Positions 54,303-64,000 of a stretch of DNA of 64,000 bases are shown in pieces. The stretch's first letter is position 1. Each line of letters begins with the position of its first letter. This stretch comes from an uncultured Pseudomonadota bacterium. Lineage in GTDB: Bacteria > Pseudomonadota > Gammaproteobacteria > Burkholderiales > SG8-39. Made by a program: the position numbers and the translations under genes. Where the stretch lies: NCBI GenBank assembly GCA_903829815.1, contig CAIKRR010000067.1, forward strand, positions 32,037 through 96,036. Direction: 5' to 3'. Below the pieces are notes generated by a model. The model did no database searches, had not been told where the DNA came from, and was given only the letters and a program-made list of their open reading frames with translations.

Positions 54303-55640
54303 GTGCTCAATCCCCATCTTCGTCCCTTTCAGAGTGCGCTGGCCGACTTCATCGCAAGGCGGGATACGCCGCGCCAGTATCTCGAGCGCTGCATCGAACG
54401 CATCGAGGCGATGGAGCCTGCAGTGGGCGCGTTCGTGGTTCATGATTTCGCGGCAGCGCGACGGGCCGCCGATGAGTCGACCGCGCGCTGGCAGGCATCC
54501 AGACCCCGTTCGCGCATCGACGGGATGCCGGTCGGCATCAAGGACATCATCGAGACGATCGATCTGCCGACTCAGCACGGCTCGCCCATCTATGCCGGTG
54601 CCCACTCAGGCCGGGATGCGGCAAGTGTCTGGGCGCTGCGCGAGGCGGGCGCGGTCATTGTGGGCAAGACGGTCACGACCGAGTTTGCTGCCACCGAGCC
54701 GCGCGGCACGCGCAATCCCCACGATGGCGCGCGCACCCCGGGTGGCTCGAGCAGCGGGTCGGCGGCTGCAGTCGGCTGCGGAATGCTGCCGGCGGCGCTG
54801 GGCACCCAGGTGATTGGTTCGATCTTGCGGCCTTCGAGTTTTTGCGGTGCCTTTGGCTTCAAGCCGACGCTGGGCGCGATCAATCGTGGCGGTAGTCATG
54901 ACGGCCTGAGTCAGAGTGCCCATGGTCCGATCGCCGCGAGCCTCGAGGATGCCTGGGTGACCGCGCGCGAGATCGCCGATCGTGTCGGGGGCGATCCGGG
55001 CTTTGCCGGGCTCTACGGCCCATCGGCGGTGCCATCGCCGGTGCGGCCGACCCGCCTCGCTGTGCTGGAGACTGAGGGCTGGAGCGTTGCGAGCGATGAG
55101 GCCAAGGCCAATCTGGCGCAGGCGCTCGAGCGTCTGCGCAAGGCCGGCATCGAATTGGTCACCCGGCGCGATGAGAAGTCGATCGAGGCCCTGGAGCATG
55201 CCCTGGAGCGATCCAACCCGGTATCGCGTGCGATCAATGGCTACGAGTCGCTGTGGCCCATGGGGTCCTACGAATCGAAGGATGCCTCCAGGTTGAGCGC
55301 TTCGATGCGTGCGCGTCTGGCCGAGTCGCGCCAGATGACGCTGGGCGATTATCGTGCGTTGATTGAAGAACGCGCCGCGGTGCGAGAGCGCCACGGTCGA
55401 CTGATGAACGAGTTCGATGCCTGCATCACGCTTGCCGCAACCGGTGCCGCACCGCTGGGTCTGGGATCGACTGGCAATCCGGTGTTCAACGTGCCGGCCT
55501 CGATGCTGGGCACGCCCGCACTGACGCTGCCCGTGCTGAGCGCTGAATCACTGCCTCTGGGACTGCAGTTGATCGGGTTTGCCGATCAGGATGCGCGCCT
55601 CTTTGCGCATGCGCGCGCCGTGCTCGCGCTCGTGGCCTGA
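54303..55640 (+). CDS. Amidase (amidase signature family)
   Basis: 445 residues from a GTG at 54303 that follows GAGG; a GTG at 54264 in frame is less likely. The Ser-cisSer-Lys triad is Lys80 (MPVGIKDIIET), Ser149 (RTPGGSSSGSAAAV) and Ser173 (LGTQVIGSILRPSSFCG). Cleaves amide bonds of a small or aromatic acid amide to release ammonia. A short GC stem followed by TTTTTT (54265-54285) lies in the leader; it may be a promoter feature or an attenuator. Confidence 0.88.
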   Translation: MLNPHLRPFQSALADFIARRDTPRQYLERCIERIEAMEPAVGAFVVHDFAAARRAADESTARWQASRPRSRIDGMPVGIKDIIETIDLPTQHGSPIYAGAHSGRDAASVWALREAGAVIVGKTVTTEFAATEPRGTRNPHDGARTPGGSSSGSAAAVGCGMLPAALGTQVIGSILRPSSFCGAFGFKPTLGAINRGGSHDGLSQSAHGPIAASLEDAWVTAREIADRVGGDPGFAGLYGPSAVPSPVRPTRLAVLETEGWSVASDEAKANLAQALERLRKAGIELVTRRDEKSIEALEHALERSNPVSRAINGYESLWPMGSYESKDASRLSASMRARLAESRQMTLGDYRALIEERAAVRERHGRLMNEFDACITLAATGAAPLGLGSTGNPVFNVPASMLGTPALTLPVLSAESLPLGLQLIGFADQDARLFAHARAVLALVA

Positions 55641-55741
55641 GCCTCGCACACGAGAGCAGGAGAAGGGTTCCATTCACCGGCTGCGCTTGATCGCGCAGTC
55701 AGTGGCATCAAGGGTCATGAGCGGTTGATCGCGGAGAGTCG

Positions 55742-56269
55742 ATGATGGGTGTGGTTGCAGGCAAGAAGAGCGCAGCAAGGAAGAAAGTGGCTGGAAAGAA
55801 GGTTGCAACGCGCGTACAGGGTTCACGCATCGAGTTGCGCCAGTCGCCGATTCATGGCCGTGGGGTTTTTGCGCTCAAGTTGTTGCAGAGCGCTTCGCGC
55901 GTGGCCGAGTACAAAGGCGAGCGCATCACCCACCGAGAGGCCGATCGGCGCTATGGCATCACCGATGACAGCCAGCCTGATCACACGTTTCTGATGACAC
56001 TCGATCGTCGTTACGTCATCGATGCCACACCCAGTCGCGGCTGGGCCAAGTGGATCAATCATGCTTGCGAGCCGAACTGCGAGGCACTGATCTACGGTGA
56101 CCGGATTTACATTCATGCAAAGCGTGATATCCGTCGCGGCGAAGAACTCTTCATCGACTACGGGCTCAATGTCGACAGCGACGATGACCCGGCGCGCTAT
56201 CAGTGCCGGTGCGGTCAGCCCGGGTGCCGCGGCACCATGCTGGGCGTGAGCGCAGGCGCTGGCGCCTGA
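55742..56269 (+). CDS. SET-domain protein lysine methyltransferase-like
   Basis: 175 residues. A Lys-rich N-terminal tail (residues 7-24: GKKSAARKKVAGKK) resembling histone-like H1 tails precedes a SET domain: SPIHGRGVFALKLL, the SAM-binding NHACEPNC (106-113), the catalytic GEELFIDYG (133-141), and a post-SET zinc motif CRCGQPGC (Cys155, 157, 162). Eukaryote-like SET proteins occur in scattered bacteria; the target here is unknown and may be its own tail or a DNA-binding protein. It stands alone between the amidase and SelO genes. Confidence 0.88.
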   Translation: MMGVVAGKKSAARKKVAGKKVATRVQGSRIELRQSPIHGRGVFALKLLQSASRVAEYKGERITHREADRRYGITDDSQPDHTFLMTLDRRYVIDATPSRGWAKWINHACEPNCEALIYGDRIYIHAKRDIRRGEELFIDYGLNVDSDDDPARYQCRCGQPGCRGTMLGVSAGAGA

Positions 56270-56284
56270 GGAGTCGGCCTCTCT

Positions 56285-57865
56285 TCAGGAACTGCAGGAC
56301 AACATCGAGCAGCCGGCTCGGTTGCGTGCCCAGTCGGGCCTGCGTGCGGCGAAGGCCTCGCGCCCGGCTTGCTCGTCATAGGGGTGTCGCAGCACATCGA
56401 GCAGTTCGGCGACCGCACGGTCATCCCCCGCTTCGACCCGGTCGATGGCCTGCTGGGCCAGATAGTTGCGAAGCACGAAACGCGGGTTTGCCCGATTCAT
56501 CGAGGCACGGCGCTCGGCGCCAGGACGTGCCTCACGACGAAGGGCGGTTGCGTAGTCTGCCAGCCAGCTATCGAGGGCGGGTTGGGTCCGCGCGGCGATC
56601 TGCTCGTCGTGGAAGGCAGCCTCGAACAGGGCAGCGCTGGGCGCTGCCGGGTCGAGCCCTGACAGTTCGCGGAAGAAGATCGTCATGTCGACTTCGCCAG
56701 ACTGAAGGGTCGGGTGCAGTGCGTTCATGAGTTCGAGTGCTGTGCTGTCCTCGATCGCCAGGCCCAGTTTGAGGGCGGCGTTGGACTGCTCGGCGCGGTT
56801 CCACTCCGCCTCGAAGTGCGCAAGGCCTTCATGGAGCGGATCGGTGCTGGCAAAAAGCGAGGCAATGGCGCCGGCCAGGCAGCGCAGGTTCCACTGTGCG
56901 ATGGCGCCTTGTTGGCCGAAGCGGTAGCGCCGCTCGCGAGAATCGGTGGTGTTGGGGGTCCAGTCAAGGTCGAAATCATCGATCCAGCCATAAGGCCCAT
57001 AGTCGATGGTGAGTCCGAGGATCGACATGTTGTCGGTGTTCATGACCCCATGCACGAAACCGACCCGCATCCAGGCCGCAACGAGGCGTGCCGTGCGTTC
57101 GCAGACCTCGGCAAACCAGGCGGCTCGGCGCACTTCGAGCGCCGCCGCATCGTCGGGTTCGACCGCGACATTCCAGTCGCAGTGGGCAAAATCGCGTGCG
57201 ATCGTGAAGTCGACCAGTTGCGCCAGAAGGGCGCCGTCGCCGCGCGCGGCTGGCAGTTCGAAATTGCCGAAGCGCACGAATGAGGGTGCCACGCGGCATA
57301 CGATGGCGCCAGGCTCTGCCCGTGGATTGCCGTCGTAGAACATGTCGCGCACCACGGCATCACCGGTGCCCACCAGACTGAGCGCACGGGTGGTCGGGAC
57401 GCCCAGATGATGCATCGCCTCGCTGCAGAGGAACTCGCGGATCGAGGATCGCAACACCGCACGGCCATCGGCCGTGCGCGAGTAAGGCGTTGGGCCTGCG
57501 CCCTTCAACTGCAGTTCGAGCCGCGAGCCATCACGGCGGGCTACTTCACCCAGACTGATCGCTCGTCCATCACCCAGTTGTCCGGCCCAGTTGCCGAACT
57601 GATGGCCACCGTAGTTAGCCGCCCATGGGCGCATGCCCGGCAGCAGGCAATTGCCCGCCAGTGTCGCAACCATTTCAGGCGAAGCCAGCGTCGCGAGGTC
57701 GATCTCGAGCAGGGCGGCCACTTCCGCCGAGCCGGCGATCAGGCGTGGCGCACTCACTGGCGTTGGGTCGACCGCTGACCACAAGGCGCCCATCACTTGT
57801 CGCCGACCTGGCCGGGCGATGGGCTCGCCCGGCAGTTCGGTGACGAAACGGTTGTCGAAACGCAA
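56285..57865 (-). CDS. selO: Protein adenylyltransferase SelO (YdiU/UPF0061)
   Basis: Pseudokinase-fold enzyme that transfers AMP to Ser, Thr or Tyr of target proteins. 526 residues with TTG start at 57865 ([12 protein letters not shown]). Motifs: [55 protein letters not shown]. The C-terminus ends in cysteine (MLSCSS) where some homologues carry selenocysteine. It starts eight bases after the secreted protein gene at 57874 on the same strand, suggesting joint transcription. Confidence 0.92.
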   Translation of the reverse strand: MRFDNRFVTELPGEPIARPGRRQVMGALWSAVDPTPVSAPRLIAGSAEVAALLEIDLATLASPEMVATLAGNCLLPGMRPWAANYGGHQFGNWAGQLGDGRAISLGEVARRDGSRLELQLKGAGPTPYSRTADGRAVLRSSIREFLCSEAMHHLGVPTTRALSLVGTGDAVVRDMFYDGNPRAEPGAIVCRVAPSFVRFGNFELPAARGDGALLAQLVDFTIARDFAHCDWNVAVEPDDAAALEVRRAAWFAEVCERTARLVAAWMRVGFVHGVMNTDNMSILGLTIDYGPYGWIDDFDLDWTPNTTDSRERRYRFGQQGAIAQWNLRCLAGAIASLFASTDPLHEGLAHFEAEWNRAEQSNAALKLGLAIEDSTALELMNALHPTLQSGEVDMTIFFRELSGLDPAAPSAALFEAAFHDEQIAARTQPALDSWLADYATALRREARPGAERRASMNRANPRFVLRNYLAQQAIDRVEAGDDRAVAELLDVLRHPYDEQAGREAFAARRPDWARNRAGCSMLSCSS

Positions 57866-57873
57866 AGCCGGCT

Positions 57874-58485
57874 CTACTGCGGGGGCCGCACGCCGTCGCG
57901 GCTGATCAGCACGCGTGCGGCGCTGATGCGGCCGTCAGCGGCGCGAGTTCCGTTGACCAGAATGTACTCGCCGATCTTCATCAGACTGCGATCGGTTGCC
58001 ACGGTCTCCACCACCGGAATGTTGGCAGGCACGATGACCTGCTGCTGCCCCTCGGGATAGGAGAGCGTCAGTTCGCGACTACCGGTAGCCTGCGTGATGG
58101 CCGATACCCGCGCGTTGGTCATGGTCGAGCCAGGCTCGAGGTCCCAGGGGCGGTGCCCTTCGGCCGGAATGGGCTTGTCGGCCGGGAAGAGATGCAGTTC
58201 GCGTGCGATCAACTTGCCACCGGGCCCCATGACGGCGGCCGTGCCCAGCGGTGTTCCGGGCTTCACATCGTCGAGTTTCACCGTACGTACGTAGGCAAAG
58301 CCCACATCAGGGGTGAGATCGACCCGGACGTCCTTGCCTTCTCGCGACTTCACCATGAGGACGCTGCCATCGAGGGAGAGGATGGTGCCGCGCACCCGTA
58401 CCGCCTCCTGGGCGGTGCTGGCCTGAGGCATCAGGGTGCCGACAAGTGCAAGCGATGCGGCGCAGGCAGTGAGCAATCGTTTCAT
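57874..58485 (-). CDS. Exported OB-like (DUF5666-like) protein of unknown function
   Basis: 203 residues from ATG 58485, after GGAGA. A signal peptide ([20 protein letters not shown]) precedes two beta-rich repeats: [20 protein letters not shown] with [20 protein letters not shown], and later [21 protein letters not shown] conserved [20 protein letters not shown] links them. I know this family only as small secreted proteins of unknown role, occasionally mislabelled as a permease. It has no membrane segments beyond the signal. Confidence 0.8.
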   Translation of the reverse strand: MKRLLTACAASLALVGTLMPQASTAQEAVRVRGTILSLDGSVLMVKSREGKDVRVDLTPDVGFAYVRTVKLDDVKPGTPLGTAAVMGPGGKLIARELHLFPADKPIPAEGHRPWDLEPGSTMTNARVSAITQATGSRELTLSYPEGQQQVIVPANIPVVETVATDRSLMKIGEYILVNGTRAADGRISAARVLISRDGVRPPQ

Positions 58486-58571
58486 CGTGCATGTCTCCAG
58501 GGTGCCGGGCGTGCTCGAGGGCAGCCCGAAGTAGGTGATGCAAGGGTGTGCCGGGAAGCCAGGGTGCCTGT

Positions 58572-60266
58572 TCAATGCCCGGTCACCCGATCGGCCAGTG
58601 CACCGACATCCATCGGGAGTGTATCGCCTCGCCACGCAATGTGCAGATCGGGGCGCAACAGGAGCATCGCGCGGGTTGCCAGGGTGCGGATAGAGGGCTC
58701 GCTCAAGTGCCGGATGGCAAGCGGTGCACCCCATCTGGCAAAGGCGGCTGCCAGTGCTGCCACCGGCGCCGCTGGCGCGCTACCCTCGGCAGGGCGGGGC
58801 TCGGCGCCCAGCACGAGCAGGGTATACCCGTTGCCCAGGCTGTCTTGCAAGGCAGTGCCATCGGCAAGCCACTGGTTGGGCATGCGCGACCCCGGCCAGG
58901 TGCTCGGTGTGTAGGTGATCGCGTCCGGATCGGGTGCGCTCGCCGGGTCGTCCGCGTCGGCCAGGGGGTGGCCGGGTTCGCAGATGATGGGCGAGTCGGT
59001 GTACCGGTAGCCCAGTTCGATGCCCAGCAATTCGTTGGTCTTTCGCTGTTCGACATCGGCAATACGGGCCAGATTGGCACGCGTTTCGGCCCCCGATGCT
59101 GTGGGTTCAGCGATGTCTGGCCGCCAGGCTGAGCGCCAGGCGCGCCGTCCGCGCGATGCATAACGCGAGCCGCCGACGTTGCGGATGCCCAGTTGGCGGC
59201 GTTCGCTTGCGTACGATTCGAGCAACCGGGGGCCACCCCAGCCCTGGAGTGTGCCAGCCAGTTTCCAGCCCAGGTCGATGGCATCGCCCACGCCGGTATT
59301 CATGCCCAGGCCGCCGGTAGGAATCATCAGATGCGCCGAGTCACCGGCCAGCAGTACCCGGCGGTCGTTGTAACGCTCGGCGACCAGCAGATGCTGGGTC
59401 CAGCGGTTGGCCGAGAGCATCTCGTACTTCACCGGCATCCCGACCATCTGCTCGAAGCGGGTGCGAATCTCGGCTTCGTTCTCGGCCACGGTGTGCAGCG
59501 TGAAGTGTCGGCAGCTATCCTGGACGATGAGCTGGGTGTTGCGGTTGTCGGCCACGTGGAAGTGCCGACCCCGACCTATCGGGATCCGCTCGTAGAGATC
59601 GTCGCAGACAAAGAGTGCCTGCCACAGTTGCAGCAGGTCGGCCTCGCCTTCGAGACGGATGCCCAGTTGCTTGCGAATGGCGCTCGAGCCACCGTCGCAA
59701 CCGACCAGGTAGCGTGCGCGCAGCGTGATGTCGCCGCTCATCGCTGCCATGCCGTGGGTGGCCGGCGCTGCCACGAGTTGCGCGTGGGCGGTGACGCCCT
59801 CATCGTCCTGGTCGAAGGACTTGAACTCGCAGCCGAACTGGACCGTGACGTTCGGTGTGTTCTCGGCGATGCGCTTCAGGAGCGGCTCGAGGGTGTACTG
59901 CGAGATGAGCTGGTAGGGTTCAAGCGGCTCGCGTCCGTCGGTACACAGCGCGCTGCGCGCCTTCAGTTCATCGACCGAGGGGTAGGGCAGGTGCAGCAGC
60001 GGCGGGTCGACAAGCCGGGTGACGATGAAGACATCCATCGGATGGCTGGTGGGGTAGCCGGCTGCACGAATGGCCGGCTCGATACCCAGCCGGCGGTAGA
60101 TTTCCATGGTGCGTGCGTTGCACCGTTCCATCTTCGGGTGTGGACTCGGCGCGAGGTTGCGCTCGACGATCGTGCAGCGGACGCCACGCCTCCCGAGATC
60201 GATGGCGAGGGTGAGTCCGACCGGGCCTGCGCCGACGATCAGCACATCGGTGTCAAAGGGTGTCAT
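58572..60266 (-). CDS. FAD-dependent aromatic hydroxylase (PheA/TfdB family)
   Basis: 564 residues, a second class A flavoprotein monooxygenase. Motifs: [38 protein letters not shown] and [20 protein letters not shown]. It shares layout and C-terminal thioredoxin-like domain with the gene at 1150-2817, and differs enough to suggest another substrate. A divergent flavin reductase-like gene begins 140 bases away. Confidence 0.88.
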   Translation of the reverse strand: MTPFDTDVLIVGAGPVGLTLAIDLGRRGVRCTIVERNLAPSPHPKMERCNARTMEIYRRLGIEPAIRAAGYPTSHPMDVFIVTRLVDPPLLHLPYPSVDELKARSALCTDGREPLEPYQLISQYTLEPLLKRIAENTPNVTVQFGCEFKSFDQDDEGVTAHAQLVAAPATHGMAAMSGDITLRARYLVGCDGGSSAIRKQLGIRLEGEADLLQLWQALFVCDDLYERIPIGRGRHFHVADNRNTQLIVQDSCRHFTLHTVAENEAEIRTRFEQMVGMPVKYEMLSANRWTQHLLVAERYNDRRVLLAGDSAHLMIPTGGLGMNTGVGDAIDLGWKLAGTLQGWGGPRLLESYASERRQLGIRNVGGSRYASRGRRAWRSAWRPDIAEPTASGAETRANLARIADVEQRKTNELLGIELGYRYTDSPIICEPGHPLADADDPASAPDPDAITYTPSTWPGSRMPNQWLADGTALQDSLGNGYTLLVLGAEPRPAEGSAPAAPVAALAAAFARWGAPLAIRHLSEPSIRTLATRAMLLLRPDLHIAWRGDTLPMDVGALADRVTGH

Positions 60267-60405
60267 GCCTGTTCCTGTGTCGTACCTGCTCGCGCAAGGG
60301 CGCCTGCCGTATGGTGCATTGCTGCCAGGGCGTAATGGTACCCAAGCGGCAGGGCGGTCGTGGCATGATCTGCCCCCGACTCATCGACTGAAGCGAGCGT
60401 ACTGC

Positions 60406-61053
60406 ATGACCGATTTCATCACCCTGGAGACGCGTGCCCTCGAGCAGGATGAAGGCTACAAGCTCGTGATCGGCGCCGTGGTGCCGCGACCGGTGGCGTG
60501 GATCACCACGGTGGATGAGACTGGCCGGGTCAATGCAGCGCCCTTTTCATCCTACAACTATGTCTGCCATTCTCCCCCCATGCTTGCGGTCAATATCGGT
60601 GATCGGGCGGGGGTGCTGAAGGACACGGCACGCAACATTCTCGCGACCGGCGAATTCGTGGTGAATGTTGCCACCGAGGCCATGCTCGAGCCGATGCATG
60701 AGTCGGCGGCCGACTATCCGCCCGAGGTGAGCGAGCCCGAGGCACTGGGGATCGAACTGCTGCCGGGCCGATTTGTGCGGGTGCCGCGCATCGCTGGCTC
60801 ACCCGTCCAGATGGAGTGCCGGCTCGATCGGTCGATTCCACTGGGCCGCGCCGGCAGCACGCTCTATATCGGCGAGGTGGTTGCCTTCCATGTGGCCAGC
60901 GAGCTCTATGTGGATGGGCGTATCGACAGCGTGCGGATGCGTCCGGTGGCGCGCCTGGGCGGACCGTTCTATGCCGGTCTGGGCACGATCTGGAAACGTG
61001 CGATGCTGCAGCAGGCACCGGTGGGTGTTGGTGGAGTACGCCCGAAGGCGTGA
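60406..61053 (+). CDS. Flavin reductase-family protein (DIM6/NTAB type)
   Basis: 215 residues from ATG 60406; an upstream continuation is a shadow of the hydroxylase gene. FMN-binding split barrel: GYKLVIGAVVPRPVAWITTV, NAAPFSSYNYVCHSPPMLAV, KDTARNILATGEFVVNVATE. Members reduce FMN or FAD for two-component oxygenases, or bind FMN themselves. It could feed the window's luciferase-like enzymes. A Bug receptor gene follows after 23 bases. Confidence 0.87.
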   Translation: MTDFITLETRALEQDEGYKLVIGAVVPRPVAWITTVDETGRVNAAPFSSYNYVCHSPPMLAVNIGDRAGVLKDTARNILATGEFVVNVATEAMLEPMHESAADYPPEVSEPEALGIELLPGRFVRVPRIAGSPVQMECRLDRSIPLGRAGSTLYIGEVVAFHVASELYVDGRIDSVRMRPVARLGGPFYAGLGTIWKRAMLQQAPVGVGGVRPKA

Positions 61054-61076
61054 ATTCCGAAGAGGGGGAGGCCAGA

Positions 61077-62132
61077 ATGACGCATTGCGTCGATGGTGCG
61101 ACGGTAGTCCTTGCGGGAGCGCGCAGACGCCGGCGGCTGGATGGCGTGCTCGCAGGGGCACCTCGGGCTCGTGAGGTGCTGGGCTTCGCAGCGTTGTTCG
61201 GCCTCATGGCCGGCGTCGCTGCGGCACAGGGCTTTCCCAACCATGCGATTCGCATCATCAATCCGTATGCGGCCGGAGGTCCGTCGGAACTGGTGACTCG
61301 TGTGGTGGCCTCGGGTCTGGCCGCCGAACTGGGGCAACCGGTGCTGATCGAAGCCAAGCCCGGGGCTGGCACCGTGATCGGTGCCGATTTTGTGGCCAAA
61401 TCGCCACCGGACGGCTACACCTTGCTCCTCACCACCCTTGCGCCGGTGATCGTGCAGCCGTTGATCAATCCGCAGATTCCCTATGACGCACGTCGGGATT
61501 TTGCGCCGGTTGGACTGTTTGCGAGCGTGCCGAATCTGATCGCTGTCCACCCCTCGCTGCCGGTTCGATCCCTGGCCGAACTGGTGGAGCGTGCGCGTCG
61601 CGAGCCAGGTCGCATCACGTATGCATCGGCAGGGACGGGTACCAGCCCGCATCTGGCCGGTGAGCTCCTGCGCCATGTGGCTGGCATCGACATCACCCAT
61701 GTCCCCTATCGGGGTGCGGCGCCGGCCATCGTGGATGTGGTGTCGGGGGAAGTGGCTGTGTCGTTTCTCAACATCACCACGCAGATCCAGTATGTGCGCA
61801 CAGGCCGGTTGCGGCCCCTGGCGATGACGACGGCGAGTCGTTCGGCCCTGTTGCCCGAGGTGCCGACCGTAGCCGAATCGGGCTACCCGGGTTATCTTGC
61901 CGAGTCGTGGAATGGGCTGGTTGCCCCTGGCGCGACGCCGCGGGCCGTGATCGACACCTTGTCGCGGGCCATGCTCAAGGTCATGGCCACGCCGGCTGCG
62001 CGTGAGAAGCTGCAAGCCATGGGTGCTGAGGAACGTTCGCTCGGGCCAGAAGCGTTTGCCGCTTATATTGCCGCCGACGAGGCGCGGCTTGCCCCGATCG
62101 TGAAGGCGCTCGGGCTCAAGCCCGAGCAGTAA
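61077..62132 (+). CDS. Bug/TctC-family periplasmic receptor
   Basis: 351-residue receptor starting at ATG 61077 after GGGGGAG. The N-terminal leader is long (about 50 residues) and arginine-rich before the hydrophobic signal (VLGFAALFGLMAGVAAAQG). Landmarks: FPNHAIRIINPYAAGGPSEL, LIEAKPGAGTVIGADFVA, YASAGTGTSPHLAGELL and ITHVPYRGAAPAIVDVVSGE. First of two adjacent Bug genes. Confidence 0.87.
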   Translation: MTHCVDGATVVLAGARRRRRLDGVLAGAPRAREVLGFAALFGLMAGVAAAQGFPNHAIRIINPYAAGGPSELVTRVVASGLAAELGQPVLIEAKPGAGTVIGADFVAKSPPDGYTLLLTTLAPVIVQPLINPQIPYDARRDFAPVGLFASVPNLIAVHPSLPVRSLAELVERARREPGRITYASAGTGTSPHLAGELLRHVAGIDITHVPYRGAAPAIVDVVSGEVAVSFLNITTQIQYVRTGRLRPLAMTTASRSALLPEVPTVAESGYPGYLAESWNGLVAPGATPRAVIDTLSRAMLKVMATPAAREKLQAMGAEERSLGPEAFAAYIAADEARLAPIVKALGLKPEQ

Positions 62133-62230
62133 GGATCTTGCTGGTTGTACGACGTACGGGTTGAGCAAGGCATCGCGGGGCGCCTGCACCGGCGAGCCCT
62201 GCGGAACTGACCGATCGAGGGGAGACGGAA

Positions 62231-63205
62231 ATGCATGCAACTGGATGGCGCCTGGCGGTGCTGTTGTCGGCAACAAGCCTCGCGTTCTGCGCAGGCCTTG
62301 CCAGTGCTCAGGAGTATCCGGCGCGGCCGGTGAGAGTCTTTGTAGCCAATTCGGCTGGTTCCCTGGCCGATGTTGTATCGCGGCTCGTCTTCGGCAAGCT
62401 CTCGACCCTGCTTGGGCAGAGTTTCCTCATCGAGAATCGTCCCGGCGCCGGTGGCACGCTGGCGGGCGATGCGGCGGCCAAGGCGGCGCCCGATGGCTAT
62501 ACCTTGCTGTATGCATCAGATAGCACCATGACCATCGGACCCGCGCTCTACACCCTGGGTTATGACCCGGTGCGTGACTTTTCGCCGGTATCCCTGGTCG
62601 CCAAGATTCCAACCGGGCTGGTGGCCCATCCCTCGCTGGGGATCAAGAACCTCGATGAATTCATCGCCTACGTGAAGGCGCGTCCCGGCATGCTCAATTA
62701 CTCGAGCGGTGGGCCAGGCCATGCCACGCATCTCGGGATGGAGCTCTTCCTCAATCGAGCTGGCCTGGACATGGTGCATGTGCCCTACAAGGGCACGGGC
62801 CCGGCCTTGCAGGCCGTGCTCAGCGGCGAGGTGGCGGCCACCGACCTGGGCCTGGGCATGGTGCTCTCGGCCATGCAGGACGGGCGGCTCACTTCGCTGG
62901 CGGTGATCGGTCCGCGTACCGAGGGTGTTCTGCCCGCGGTGCCCGATCTGAACAAACGTGTGGCCGATGCCGAGTATGTCTCCTGGCAGGCGGTATTTGC
63001 ACCGCTGCGCACCCCGCGCGTCATCGTCGATCGTCTGCACGAGGCGCTCGGGCGCGCGATGGCCGCCCCCGATGTGAAGGTGCGCATGACCGATACCGGC
63101 ATGGCCAATGTGCCGAGTACGCCTGAAGAACTGGGCCGACTGGTGGTGCGCGACCTGCAGGTCAATGGCGACATGGTGCGTCGATTGAAGCTCAAGGCCG
63201 ATTGA
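62231..63205 (+). CDS. Bug/TctC-family periplasmic receptor
   Basis: 324-residue receptor, signal LAVLLSATSLAFCAGLASAQ, with GGGGAGA upstream. Landmarks: YPARPVRVFVANSAGSLADV, FLIENRPGAGGTLAGDAAAK, NYSSGGPGHATHLGMELF and MVHVPYKGTGPALQAVLSGE. It lies 98 bases after another Bug gene on the same strand, but the two sequences have clearly diverged, so they probably bind different ligands. Confidence 0.87.
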   Translation: MHATGWRLAVLLSATSLAFCAGLASAQEYPARPVRVFVANSAGSLADVVSRLVFGKLSTLLGQSFLIENRPGAGGTLAGDAAAKAAPDGYTLLYASDSTMTIGPALYTLGYDPVRDFSPVSLVAKIPTGLVAHPSLGIKNLDEFIAYVKARPGMLNYSSGGPGHATHLGMELFLNRAGLDMVHVPYKGTGPALQAVLSGEVAATDLGLGMVLSAMQDGRLTSLAVIGPRTEGVLPAVPDLNKRVADAEYVSWQAVFAPLRTPRVIVDRLHEALGRAMAAPDVKVRMTDTGMANVPSTPEELGRLVVRDLQVNGDMVRRLKLKAD

Positions 63206-63283
63206 GGCTGCGTATCGTCGGTGCCCTGGCCGGTTGGCGTGCCTGGCGGCAGGTCGGTGTCGGCATTGCAGCGACCAAGACGA

Positions 63284-63940
63284 TCAGTCCTCGGGCCGGG
63301 TAATGAGCATCGACGGGCGCTGGTCGATCGGTGCGAACCATTCGGCGAGCCCGGGGTGGGCGCGGCGCCAGTCGATATCGGAAAACCGGTAGTCGATGTA
63401 ACCGAGCGCGCACGCGATCGTCACATGGCCGATCGTGGCCAGACCGCGGGTGGCCGCCGTCGCGTGTTCCGATGCTCGTAGCGCCGGGAGGTCGTGCTCG
63501 AGCCAGGCCAGGGTTGCTGCCAATTTCGTCTCGAAGGCGGCGATCAGTTCAGCCGATATCTGGCCTGCGGGGCGCACCCGTTCATTGCGCCAGAGCACCA
63601 GCGCCTCGATGAGGCCATTGGCGATCGAGTGCCAGCGCAGTGCCTGCACACGCGCGCTGCCTTCAGTCGGAATGAACCTTGGTCCGGCATGCCGCGTATC
63701 AAGAAAGTCGATGATCGCAAGCGAATCGGGGATCACCGTTCCCTCGTCGGTGACCAGCGTCGGTATCTTCGCGATCGGGTTGATCCGCATGAGGTCGCGA
63801 TTGGGTGCGGTCATCGCAACCGGGCTGCGTACCGGTTCGATGGTATCGGCCAGTTGCGCCTCGTGAGCGAACACCATCACCTTGCGCACGAAGGGTGAGC
63901 GTGGGGACCAGTGCAGTTGCATCCTGGGTGTCATCGTCAT
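63284..63940 (-). CDS. Glutathione S-transferase-family protein
   Basis: About 218 residues from ATG 63940 (a longer frame starts at 63982). The N-terminal thioredoxin-like domain begins MQLHWSPRSPFVRKVMVFAH with a Ser at the active-site loop, followed by INPIAKIPTLVTDEGTVIPD (the cis-proline and glutathione-binding region). The C-terminal domain is helical. Typical of proteobacterial GSTs used in detoxification or ring-compound processing. No flanking gene identifies the substrate. Confidence 0.87.
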   Translation of the reverse strand: MTMTPRMQLHWSPRSPFVRKVMVFAHEAQLADTIEPVRSPVAMTAPNRDLMRINPIAKIPTLVTDEGTVIPDSLAIIDFLDTRHAGPRFIPTEGSARVQALRWHSIANGLIEALVLWRNERVRPAGQISAELIAAFETKLAATLAWLEHDLPALRASEHATAATRGLATIGHVTIACALGYIDYRFSDIDWRRAHPGLAEWFAPIDQRPSMLITRPED

Positions 63941-64000
63941 TTTCTCGTCGTCGCTCCCGGGTATTGATTCCCCGGCCGTCATTCCGCGGCCGTCATTCCG

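Noticed and set aside
60969..62276. A 435-codon minus-strand frame opposite a Bug receptor
   Set aside because: The plus strand carries a signal peptide, RBS and all Bug landmarks.

Overview
This 64 kb window is GC-rich chromosomal DNA, almost certainly from a betaproteobacterium of the order Burkholderiales. The main evidence is a PhaB acetoacetyl-CoA reductase very like that of Cupriavidus, an unusual number of Bug/TctC-type periplasmic receptors (nine), a CcmH-CcmI pair, and dense catabolic genes. I found 60 protein-coding genes. No gene-free stretch exceeds 300 bases; the longest (41330-41598) holds two inverted repeats. I saw no tRNA, rRNA, insertion sequence, phage gene or CRISPR array.

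Layout. 1-1139: the end of a cytochrome c maturation cluster (ccmH, cut by the window edge, then ccmI). 1150-7884 (minus): a Bug receptor, a complete TRAP transporter (DctP, DctQ, DctM) and an FAD phenol-type hydroxylase. 8098-14779: a TauE/SafE permease, three Bug receptors, a luciferase-like monooxygenase and a glycerate 2-kinase. 14886-15623: a lone phaB with a likely terminator.

15854-26172 is the centrepiece: eleven same-strand genes, nine of the ten junctions overlapping or within 12 bases. They encode a cupin, a MetE-like zinc methyltransferase, both subunits of a protocatechuate 3,4-dioxygenase-type enzyme, a PanE-like ketoreductase, a nitronate-monooxygenase-like flavoprotein, two enoyl-CoA hydratases, a class III CoA-transferase, an AMP-forming acyl-CoA ligase and an HMG-CoA-lyase-like enzyme with an altered active-site loop. 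An MFS carrier and an ABC-type receptor follow. No gene for the usual later beta-ketoadipate steps (PcaB, C, D, I, J, F) is in the window. I infer an aromatic or aromatic-acid pathway that joins intradiol cleavage to CoA-linked hydration and retro-aldol cleavage. Its substrate is unknown.

28859-36541: rlmJ, glutathione-dependent formaldehyde dehydrogenase, a nitroreductase, a Nudix-metallo-beta-lactamase fusion, an FMN reductase and receptors. 37775-43667: two luciferase-like monooxygenases, an MFS carrier and an alpha/beta hydrolase around a divergent AraC-type regulator. 46475-51363: a second aromatic module (luciferase-like enzyme, RidA, Rieske dioxygenase alpha and beta, receptor). 51378-63940: peptidase, class II aldolase, amidase, SET-domain protein, SelO, a second FAD hydroxylase, flavin reductase, two more Bug receptors and a glutathione S-transferase.

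Taken together the region looks like a catabolic accessory block: many single receptors scavenge carboxylates, and several flavin, Rieske and intradiol oxygenases attack ring compounds. Functional statements come from reading translated sequence for family motifs; no database search was run.
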